Assembly: GCA_900552345.1 (NCBI GenBank)
Contig: URZN01000098.1
Span: 1-5,649, forward strand
DNA: 5,649 bases
Reading direction: 5' to 3'
Source of the DNA: an uncultured Collinsella sp.
Lineage (GTDB): Bacteria; Actinomycetota; Coriobacteriia; Coriobacteriales; Coriobacteriaceae
The position numbers were made by a program, and so were the translations under genes. Under the pieces are notes generated by a model that saw only the letters and a list, made by a program, of their open reading frames with translations, was not told the origin of the DNA and ran no database searches. Of the stretch, positions 1 to 5,277 are shown piece after piece (the first letter of the stretch is position 1; each line of letters starts with the position of its first letter).

Positions 1-51
1 ATACGAGCTAGGCTCCGGTCTCGTGGGCTCGGAGATGTGTATAAGAGACAG
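1..51. other. Sequencing adapter left on the contig end (Nextera i7 primer plus transposon end)
   Basis: Bases 18-51 match, from memory, the 34-base Nextera read-2 transposase adapter, including the Tn5 mosaic end AGATGTGTATAAGAGACAG at 33-51. Bases 10-17 (AGGCTCCG) are the reverse complement of an index I recall as N720. Bases 1-9 match the end of the P7 primer except for one base. This is library construction sequence, not biology, and it means the contig truly starts at about base 52. Nothing spanning this stretch should be annotated as a gene. Confidence 0.96.
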
Positions 52-52
52 G

Positions 53-196
53 GAGCTCAACGGTCGCGGCCGCATCTTGGTGCGCCCGAGCGGTACCGAG
101 CCGCTGGTTCGCGTTATGGCCGAGGCCGAGACGCACGAGCTGACCCAGCGTGTTGTCGACGACATCGTCGAGGTTGTCAAGCACGAACTTCCCTAA
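53..196 (+). CDS. glmM: Phosphoglucosamine mutase, C-terminal fragment (5' end lost at contig edge)
   Basis: The frame reads [20 protein letters not shown] and continues for 47 residues to a TAA at 194-196. [12 protein letters not shown] is the phosphate-binding loop of domain 4 in the alpha-D-phosphohexomutase superfamily, and the RxSGTEPLxRVM form is typical of GlmM. The enzyme isomerises glucosamine-6-P to glucosamine-1-P in the cytoplasm, the step before GlmU on the way to UDP-GlcNAc and peptidoglycan. GlmM proteins are about 450 residues, so roughly nine tenths is missing, including the phosphoserine loop and the metal site. The truncation is caused by the assembly end (adapter at 1-51), not by mutation. 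A phosphomannomutase relative is possible but less likely given the loop wording and the neighbouring nagB. The PTS IIA gene starts 71 bases downstream on the same strand. Confidence 0.9.
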   Translation, partial: ELNGRGRILVRPSGTEPLVRVMAEAETHELTQRVVDDIVEVVKHELP

Positions 197-226
197 TGGT
201 CAATAACGGGTGCCAAGTGGTAAACT
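197..226 (+). promoter_or_regulatory. Possible weak promoter before the PTS IIA gene
   Basis: TGGTCA (197-202) and TAAACT (221-226), 18 bases apart, each match 4 of 6 bases of the sigma-70-type consensus. They lie in the 71-base glmM-crr gap. No terminator is seen after glmM, so read-through from glmM could equally drive the gene. TATTTT at 235-240 is an alternative -10 but has no good partner. Confidence 0.25.
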
Positions 227-267
227 GTTAAGGCTATTTTGATTGATTGGTATGTCCGAGGGGGAGC

Positions 268-765
268 ATGTTCACTAAAGTCCTGAGGTCTTTTGGTATG
301 CGTGGTCGAGTCCTTACGCTGGATGCTCCCATCTCGGGCGACGTCATTCCGTTGTCGGAGGTCAATGACCAGACGTTTGCCACCGGCCTTTTGGGCCAGG
401 GCGTGGCGATTCAGCCTACCGGCACGCGCGTGATTGCGCCGGCAGACGCCAAGGTCGAGGCCATTTTTCCCACGGGACACGCCGTTGCGCTCAACACGGT
501 CGATGGCCTAGACGTGCTCATTCACGTTGGTTTGGACACTGTTCAGCTCGAGGGCAAGCACTTTACCGTACATGCGCAAGTGGGCGACATCGTCCATAAG
601 GGCGATGTGCTCATCGAGTTCGATCGCGAGGCAATTGCTGCTGAGGGTTACGATGTGACGGTTCCTATCTTGGTGTGCAACTCCGTTGAGTTCTCGAGCA
701 TCAAGGGCTCCGTTGGCGAGCATGTCGAGGAGATGGACCAACTCATCGTCGCTCGCGAGCGCTAG
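268..765 (+). CDS. crr: PTS system glucose-family IIA component (stand-alone EIIA-Glc/Crr type)
   Basis: A cytoplasmic phosphocarrier of 165 residues that takes phosphate from HPr and gives it to the IIB domain of a sugar permease (glucose/N-acetylglucosamine/beta-glucoside superfamily). The PTS_EIIA_1 signature runs through the protein: PISGDVIPLSEV (21-32), GQGVAIQPTG (43-52), the first conserved His in PTGHAVAL (His71) and the phosphorylated His in VLIHVGLDTV (His86). The 15-residue spacing of the two His equals that of E. coli Crr (75 and 90), and length is close to Crr (169). I chose the ATG at 268 because AGGGGGAG at 259-266 sits just upstream and the start MFTKVLRSFG resembles the amphipathic N-terminus of Crr. 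The TTG at 247 would add seven residues that include the ribosome site. It is a single domain with no fused IIB or IIC, so its permease must be encoded elsewhere. Sandwiched between glmM and nagB, it probably serves amino-sugar or glucose uptake; the exact sugar cannot be read from the sequence. Confidence 0.92.
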   Translation: MFTKVLRSFGMRGRVLTLDAPISGDVIPLSEVNDQTFATGLLGQGVAIQPTGTRVIAPADAKVEAIFPTGHAVALNTVDGLDVLIHVGLDTVQLEGKHFTVHAQVGDIVHKGDVLIEFDREAIAAEGYDVTVPILVCNSVEFSSIKGSVGEHVEEMDQLIVARER

Positions 766-787
766 TGAGCGCGCTTGGCCTTTAGCC

Positions 788-793
788 TACAAT
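788..793 (+). promoter_or_regulatory. Candidate -10 element of a nagB promoter
   Basis: TACAAT matches the -10 consensus at 5 of 6 bases and starts 22 bases after the crr stop. A good -35 is not seen at 16-18 bases upstream, so this is tentative. If used, transcription would start near 799-801, leaving a leader of about 237 bases before nagB, with the strong hairpin at 806-839 at its very 5' end. Confidence 0.3.
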
Positions 794-805
794 TCGAACA
801 CGTTT

Positions 806-839
806 ACGGAGGGCGCCCTTGAAAGAGGACGCCCTCCGT
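806..839 (+). promoter_or_regulatory. Strong RNA hairpin in the crr-nagB gap, no U tract
   Basis: ACGGAGGGCG (806-815) pairs perfectly with CGCCCTCCGT (830-839), ten base pairs and mostly G-C, with a 14-base loop. No T run follows on either strand, so it is not a normal intrinsic terminator. It may be a 3' stabiliser or Rho-associated end for crr, or the 5' cap hairpin of the nagB leader if the TACAAT at 788 is the promoter. The function is inferred; the pairing is seen directly. Confidence 0.65.
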
Positions 840-1036
840 GGCAAGATGGGATTTGTCCGAAGCTAAACGGCTTTGGGTCACCGTGGACGGGCAGGGGCCT
901 CGACGCGGCTAGACACGAGACACATACATTACGCGACCTCGCCCTGGTGGCCGCACACGTTGGTTGCGGCCGACGCGGGCCGCGGGCAAGTGCTTGTAAG
1001 GGAGCCTTGCCTCTCTTGTACGAGAAAGGACGCGTA
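840..1036 (+). promoter_or_regulatory. Structured nagB leader with a helix masking the ribosome site and start codon
   Basis: No protein gene is supported here. CATTACGCG (927-935) is the exact complement of CGCGTAATG (1031-1039), which holds the nagB ATG. After one A-A mismatch the pairing resumes with CCT (937-939) against AGG (1027-1029) of the Shine-Dalgarno. Inside the closed domain sit two local hairpins: GGCCGCA/TGCGGCC (949-955 with 965-971, nine-base loop) and AAGGGAG/CTCTCTT (998-1004 with 1011-1017, one G-U). An alternative pairing, GGCAAG (985-990) with CTTGCC (1006-1011), excludes the last hairpin. Further upstream GTCC (855-858) can pair with GGAC (885-888) around a small hairpin (858-874). 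It matches no riboswitch class or glmS ribozyme that I recognise. Confidence 0.5.
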
Positions 1037-1765
1037 ATGAAGATCATTAAAGCTAAAGACTACGAGGATATGAGCCGCAAGGCCGCCAATATCATCTCGG
1101 CCCAGGTTATCCTCAAGCCCGATTGCGTGCTGGGTCTTGCCACCGGCTCCACCCCGATTGGCGCCTACAAGCAGCTCGCCGCTTGGTACGAGAAGGGTGA
1201 CGTCGACTTTGCCGAGGTCAGCACCTACAACCTCGACGAGTATCGTGGCCTTTCGCACGACGATCCCCAGAGCTACCACTACTTTATGCGTGAGAACTTC
1301 TTCGATCACATTAACATCGACCTGAACAACACGCATGTGCCCGATGGCTCCAATCCCGACGCTGCCGCTGCCTGCTCTGAGTACGACAAGATCGTTGCTG
1401 CTGCCGGTTATCCTGATCTGCAGCTGCTCGGCATCGGTAACAACGGTCACATTGGCTTCAACGAACCCGATGACCACTTCTCCAAGGGTACGCACTGTGT
1501 CGACCTTACCGAGAGCACTATTCAGGCCAACAGCCGCCTGTTCGACAGCATCGACGACGTGCCCCGTCAGGCCTACACCATGGGCACTCAGACCATCATG
1601 TATGCCCGCATGATCCTGGTCGTCGCCAACGGCGAGGCCAAGGCGCAGGCCGTGCATGACATGTGCTATGGTCCGGTTACCCCCCAGTGCCCTGCCTCGA
1701 TCCTGCAGCTGCACACCAACTGCGTTGTCGTTGCCGACGAGGCCGCCCTTTCGCTCTGCAAGTAG
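1037..1765 (+). CDS. nagB: Glucosamine-6-phosphate deaminase
   Basis: Converts glucosamine-6-P to fructose-6-P plus ammonia in the cytoplasm, the step that sends amino sugars into glycolysis. The 242-residue product shows the NagB/SugP-isomerase landmarks in order: substrate loop GLATGSTPIG (33-42), TYNLDEYRGL (63-72) with the proton-transfer Asp67, and GIGNNGHIGFNEP (132-144) with His138 and Glu143 of the ring-opening group. Asn136 stands where E. coli has Asp141, a form I recall from Firmicutes NagB. The TMG at 181-183 is also typical. Length is that of the short form (E. coli NagB has 266 residues), so the C-terminal part tied to GlcNAc-6-P allostery in E. coli is reduced. ATG 1037 is chosen because AAAGGA at 1025-1030 is well placed and homology begins with MKIIKAKDYE. 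The frame is open far upstream, but that extension is leader RNA. Codon choice is strongly C-ending, hinting at high expression. A terminator follows. Confidence 0.96.
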   Translation: MKIIKAKDYEDMSRKAANIISAQVILKPDCVLGLATGSTPIGAYKQLAAWYEKGDVDFAEVSTYNLDEYRGLSHDDPQSYHYFMRENFFDHINIDLNNTHVPDGSNPDAAAACSEYDKIVAAAGYPDLQLLGIGNNGHIGFNEPDDHFSKGTHCVDLTESTIQANSRLFDSIDDVPRQAYTMGTQTIMYARMILVVANGEAKAQAVHDMCYGPVTPQCPASILQLHTNCVVVADEAALSLCK

Positions 1766-1797
1766 CGATAGCCTATCACCTCGACATAGCTTTGCCG

Positions 1798-1826
1798 AAG
1801 GCCTCCGCTTTGCGGGGGCCTTTTTG
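1798..1826 (+). terminator. Intrinsic terminator of nagB
   Basis: AAGGCCTCCGC (1798-1808) pairs with GCGGGGGCCTT (1812-1822), eleven pairs with one G-U, a TTT loop, and a run of T to 1825. It lies about 33 bases past the nagB stop and separates nagB from the regulator downstream, which therefore needs its own promoter. Confidence 0.92.
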
Positions 1827-1868
1827 CTGAGCGCGCGCCGTGTGCTTGACGAAAATCTTGCCGCGAAC

Positions 1869-1896
1869 TTGACGGATGCGTCAGGTACAGCATGAT
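1869..1896 (+). promoter_or_regulatory. Candidate promoter of the regulator, -35 overlapped by a dyad
   Basis: TTGACG (1869-1874) matches the -35 consensus at 5 of 6 bases, and CATGAT (1891-1896) the -10 at 4 of 6, with a 16-base spacer. The -35 lies inside the inverted repeat TGACG-N4-CGTCA (1870-1883), an arrangement typical of a repressor or activator site. A second CTTGACG occurs at 1845-1851, 23 bases upstream of the copy at 1868-1874. Confidence 0.35.
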
Positions 1897-1902
1897 TCAT
1901 TC

Positions 1903-1931
1903 CATAGCAGATACTATGCATAAATGCTATG
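1903..1931. repeat. Inverted repeat CATAGCA-N15-TGCTATG
   Basis: Perfect seven-base arms at 1903-1909 and 1925-1931 flank a 15-base A/T-rich spacer that itself contains the palindrome ATGCAT (1916-1921). It begins where the 1869-1896 promoter would start transcription, so it could be an operator or the first hairpin of the leader. The role is inference. Confidence 0.45.
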
Positions 1932-2150
1932 AAAAGGTCGTAGACGGTAGCTGGCGTTAGGTGAGTTGCGCAACACAATTGAACAGCGCTCATTTGAGGT
2001 ACACTGCCAAAGGATGGGACAAGCTGGCAAGCGCATTGACCTGCGCAAAGACTGATTGGTTGGGGGATAAGTTTCAATCGGACCACGCTGAACAAAAACT
2101 TGCCATTTGCGTATCAACAAACATCCTAAACCGTAGCATCGCTCTATTCA

Positions 2151-2174
2151 TCTAGCGATACATATGGTCTAGCG
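2151..2174. repeat. Short direct repeat TCTAGCG, 17-base period
   Basis: TCTAGCG occurs at 2151-2157 and again at 2168-2174, 36 bases before the regulator ATG. SARP-type winged-helix factors are known to bind direct repeats of about this kind, so a self-binding site is imaginable. Two copies of seven bases can also arise by chance. Confidence 0.35.
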
Positions 2175-2209
2175 TTACGGTGTCCATGTGGTCGAGTTGA
2201 GGAGCGGGC

Positions 2210-5209
2210 ATGGTTAACGATTTGGGCAATATGGACGACCTCGAGCTTATGCCGCTGGGCAGTAGTTATACGGTGCGGCGCGATCGCTTGATGAACGAAC
2301 TTATCGCCAAGGGCCGAAAGGCCGGCATCGTAGTCCTCTACGCGCCTGATGGCTTTGGGAAAACCTCGGTGCTACTGCAGTATGCCCAAGAGGTTAAAAA
2401 CGATCCGACGCGAGGTCCCGTGCGGATCATCGAGGCAGACCGCGCCATTGGGCGCGAGGTGTTTATGCAGCTTGAGGTCGTTACCGAAGAGCTTAAGGAC
2501 AAGCCGCACTCCCTGATTGCAATCGATAACGTGCCTAACCTCAGCCAGGGCGAGACCGAGGAGCTGATCGACCGAATCCGAAGCCTGCGTGCTATGGGGG
2601 TTGGGGTCTTTATGAGCTGCCGTCCTTCGAATCGCCAGCTGATTCATGGACTGGGCGATTCGATTAAAGTTAACGCGCAGATGCTCAAGGTGCATGCCTA
2701 TGAGTATTCGGCGTGGGCATCGGCGTTTTCGATCAGCACATCGCTCGACTTCTATCAGCTTACGCAGGGCGTGCCCGAGCTCGTCTCGGCTATGCAGTCG
2801 GGACTATACGGGCAGGGAGACGTTGCCCAGATGCTCGAAAACGAGATCGTCAATATCTACGGTGCGGCACTTGTTGATCTGGCGTCGCTCGAGAACAACG
2901 CCCTGTTTAGCGTGGCATGCTTGATGGTCTTAATGGGTGAGGGCAATATTTCGGAGCTCGAGGCATGCGGTGTTAGGCTTTCGGCGATTGACCAGTCCTA
3001 TCTTGTCCGCGATTATCCCATTTTTGGCGTCGATCCGGCAGACCGGAGCTTTACCTGCTTGGGTACCGAGGATAACGCACGCCTGCGATTGCGCAAGCTG
3101 GTTGCCGAAATTCGCCCCGAACTTGTTGTGCGGGCGGCACGTATTTTGATTAAAGCAGGGCGCTGCGATACCGCGATGGACCTTGCCGACGCGTTTTTGG
3201 ACCGCAGTGCGGTGTTGGAGCTTGCCGGGCAGTATGGGGTCGATCTGGCCCTGACGGGGCATGGAGGGGATGTTTGCCGCGCGGCGCTGGGAAAGACCGA
3301 GGCAGATGGCCAGGCATCGGAGCCGACGCCTGACGAGGCGCTCGGCATCTATCTGGCGGCGGTGAGCGTCTCCAATACAAAGCTCGCGCGGTATATGGCC
3401 TCAATTATCGAGCATGCGGGCGAGCAAGCGATTTGCGAGCTCGATCCCGTGTCGTGGAAGGTGGCGCACGCGTTTACGGCCGCCTGTTATGGAGATAGTG
3501 GTCTGGGGCTTCCGGCAAGCCATACAGCGTTGGAAAGTGAGGCGTCTTGTGCCGCACTCGACATGCTGTCCGCACATGTCGAGATAAAGCATGGGCTGAC
3601 CGAGCGGGCGAAGGGCGGCGAGATCCTCGCGGGGCTCAAAACGGATAAGGCCTACGATTGCGAGCTCGATATCGCGGGGACGTTTGTGCGGGCGGACCGC
3701 ATGTTGACGGAGCTGTTTGATGGGTCGTATGCAGGGACTGACGAGCGTGATGACGAGATGGCCCTGACGCTCGAGGCGCTCGAAGCGCGTGGCATCCGAG
3801 CACTCGCCATCTGGGTGCGCATGGTATTATCGGCGCGGCGCCTGTTTGCCGGCATGCCGGTGACCGACGAGCAGGCATTCAATGAGCTCGACCGTTTTGC
3901 CGTGCGCGTGCGTGACAATCAGGTTCAGTTGTTTGGCTTGATACTGGAAGGCTGGCAGTCACTGGCTGAGGGGCGTCCGGTCAATGCCAAATTCCGTGCG
4001 GTGCAGGTGCTCAGGCTCGCCGAGGAATCGACTGGATACATACGCGACAACGCATTGCTGCTAGAGCGCGCGGCGTACTTACGCAATACATCGATGGTAT
4101 CGGTGCGCGAAGAGGCAGAGCTGCTCGATTTGAGTCGAACGCAGGTCGGTGGTGCCGAGGCATGGATGGTGGCGCTGCATTTGGCCTCCGCGGGCCGCGA
4201 TAGCGACCTTGCAGCCTGGATGTCCATGAACCGCCTAGGGATTTTGGATCCGTCGTATCGGCTGTTTGCGCGCCTTGCGATGCATTGTCTGGGTGAGCCG
4301 GCCGCTAGAATTCGAAAGAAGCTCCCGGTGCGCGAGCTGTCGCGGTATTCGCTGCGTGACGACTTTGAGGGCGAAGGCGAGCGTCTGTTCCAGGCTGGCG
4401 ATGCCGAGGGTGTCGATGTGATTGGCCATATCGAGATCCGCATGTTTGGGGCGTTTCGCGCCGAGCGCGACGGGTTTCCCATCACGGATAAGATGTGGCG
4501 CCGCAAGAAAGCGGCGACGCTTGCCGAGCGGCTTGCGCTGGGCATGGATGCACTGGTCGACCGCGAGACGCTGGCTATGGAGCTGTGGCCCCATGCCGAG
4601 TTCAATAGCGCTCGTAACAATCTGTACTCGACGATATCGCGCCTGCGTTCGGCCTTGGGGCCGACACCGGACGGCAAGTCGTGCGTGCTGATCCAAAACG
4701 AGTGCATTGGGCTTAACGGCGATTACGTCAAGACCGACGTGCGATTGTTTGATCAGATAAGCCGCGAAGTTTTGGGAAATCGCACGGGTGCGCGCGGACC
4801 CCATCTGATCGAGCTGTGCCTTAAGATCGAGCAGCTCTACGCCGGCCCGTTGTATGTTCCCAATGGCTGTAATCCCACCTACTTTTTGCGTATGCGGCGC
4901 ATTATGGAATCGAAGTATATCGACTGCATGATTCGGGGCGCGAATGCCGCCCTAGAAGAAAACGACCTGCAGTCGGCGGTATGGCTGGTGGAGTCGGGGC
5001 TGCGGCAAGAGACGGCGCGCGAGGACATGGTGCGTTGCGCTATGCGCGTCTACGGTGCGGCGGGGCGACGACGCGATATCGTCGAGCTGTACAGTGGGCA
5101 TATGCATCACCTGAGGGAGCAGGTCAATGGCGTGCCCGAGCCCGAGACGCGGCGTCTATACGAGCGCTTGGTGGAGGGCAGGCTTAACCGCGTGCTCGTC
5201 GAGCGATAA
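2210..5209 (+). CDS. Large STAND-like ATPase transcriptional regulator with C-terminal winged helix and BTAD (SARP module)
   Basis: A 999-residue cytoplasmic DNA-binding regulator. Residues 1-200 form a P-loop ATPase: Walker A APDGFGKTS (45-53, Lys51), a Walker-B-like strand SLIAIDN (101-107, Asp106), and SCRP (136-139), which resembles the conserved Arg strand of MalT-like STAND proteins. Residues about 200-735 are helical with no clean family signature, perhaps degenerate TPR-like superhelix. From 740 an OmpR-type winged helix appears (HIEIRMFGAF, then LAMELWP, then NSARNNLYSTISRLRSALG at 799-817 as the recognition region). The BTAD begins near 843 (DVRLFDQ) and runs to about 990 as TPR-like helices. 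The layout equals MalT with its LuxR helix-turn-helix replaced by a SARP module; in classic SARPs such as AfsR the module is N-terminal. ATG 2210 has GAGGAG at 2199-2204. Codon use is less biased than nagB, as expected of a regulator. Effector and targets are not identifiable; control of nearby sugar genes or of itself is speculation. Confidence 0.8.
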   Translation: MVNDLGNMDDLELMPLGSSYTVRRDRLMNELIAKGRKAGIVVLYAPDGFGKTSVLLQYAQEVKNDPTRGPVRIIEADRAIGREVFMQLEVVTEELKDKPHSLIAIDNVPNLSQGETEELIDRIRSLRAMGVGVFMSCRPSNRQLIHGLGDSIKVNAQMLKVHAYEYSAWASAFSISTSLDFYQLTQGVPELVSAMQSGLYGQGDVAQMLENEIVNIYGAALVDLASLENNALFSVACLMVLMGEGNISELEACGVRLSAIDQSYLVRDYPIFGVDPADRSFTCLGTEDNARLRLRKLVAEIRPELVVRAARILIKAGRCDTAMDLADAFLDRSAVLELAGQYGVDLALTGHGGDVCRAALGKTEADGQASEPTPDEALGIYLAAVSVSNTKLARYMASIIEHAGEQAICELDPVSWKVAHAFTAACYGDSGLGLPASHTALESEASCAALDMLSAHVEIKHGLTERAKGGEILAGLKTDKAYDCELDIAGTFVRADRMLTELFDGSYAGTDERDDEMALTLEALEARGIRALAIWVRMVLSARRLFAGMPVTDEQAFNELDRFAVRVRDNQVQLFGLILEGWQSLAEGRPVNAKFRAVQVLRLAEESTGYIRDNALLLERAAYLRNTSMVSVREEAELLDLSRTQVGGAEAWMVALHLASAGRDSDLAAWMSMNRLGILDPSYRLFARLAMHCLGEPAARIRKKLPVRELSRYSLRDDFEGEGERLFQAGDAEGVDVIGHIEIRMFGAFRAERDGFPITDKMWRRKKAATLAERLALGMDALVDRETLAMELWPHAEFNSARNNLYSTISRLRSALGPTPDGKSCVLIQNECIGLNGDYVKTDVRLFDQISREVLGNRTGARGPHLIELCLKIEQLYAGPLYVPNGCNPTYFLRMRRIMESKYIDCMIRGANAALEENDLQSAVWLVESGLRQETAREDMVRCAMRVYGAAGRRRDIVELYSGHMHHLREQVNGVPEPETRRLYERLVEGRLNRVLVER

Positions 5210-5238
5210 AAAAGAGCGTCCGAATTGCTCGGACGCTC
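5208..5238 (-). terminator. Intrinsic terminator of yhbY, possibly shared with the convergent regulator
   Basis: GAGCGTCCGA (5214-5223) and TCGGACGCTC (5229-5238) form a perfect ten-pair stem with a five-base loop. Six A at 5208-5213 become a U tract on the minus strand, so the signal faces yhbY, whose stop is 40 bases before the stem. On the plus strand the stem lacks a T run, so it would stop the regulator mRNA poorly. The A tract overlaps the regulator's TAA stop codon. Confidence 0.88.
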
Positions 5239-5277
5239 GCAAGCTTGATGTATATTGGCTCGTCGGATCGTTGGCTC

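Larger units (their letters stand above)
1827..2209 (+). other. Non-coding gap before the regulator, with operator-like sites
   Basis: This 383-base stretch holds no convincing protein gene; the short open frames in it lack family resemblance and ribosome sites. Its A+T content looks higher than the flanking genes, as expected of a control region. It contains the promoter candidate at 1869-1896, the inverted repeat at 1903-1931, a perfect ten-base palindrome GTTGCGCAAC at 1965-1974, and the TCTAGCG direct repeat at 2151-2174. It ends with the regulator's ribosome site GAGGAG at 2199-2204. If the 1869 promoter is right, the regulator mRNA has a leader of about 300 bases. Confidence 0.6.

Noticed and set aside
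37..231. Open frame starting at the left edge
   Set aside because: Its start lies inside the adapter and it runs out of frame with the glmM remnant.
846..866. Possible six-residue leader peptide (MGFVRS) in the nagB leader
   Set aside because: No Shine-Dalgarno precedes it and it has no run of regulatory codons; one such mini frame is expected by chance.
686..1036. In-frame upstream extension that would make nagB a 359-residue protein
   Set aside because: NagB homology starts at the ATG at 1037, which has a good ribosome site; the added residues are low-complexity, overlap crr, and are better explained as leader RNA.
840..1036. glmS ribozyme or a known sugar-phosphate riboswitch
   Set aside because: I could not find the glmS core or any class consensus; only the long-range pairing is supported.
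929..2095. 388-codon open frame on the minus strand across nagB
   Set aside because: It is the shadow of nagB codon bias in a GC-rich gene, continues through the terminator, and shows no recognisable domain.
1961..2155. 64-codon open frame in the gap before the regulator
   Set aside because: Start has no ribosome site, the composition is not gene-like, and no family is recognisable.
3925..4707. 260-codon open frame on the minus strand inside the regulator
   Set aside because: Ser/Arg/Ala-rich translation typical of an antisense shadow, fully inside the well-supported regulator coding region.
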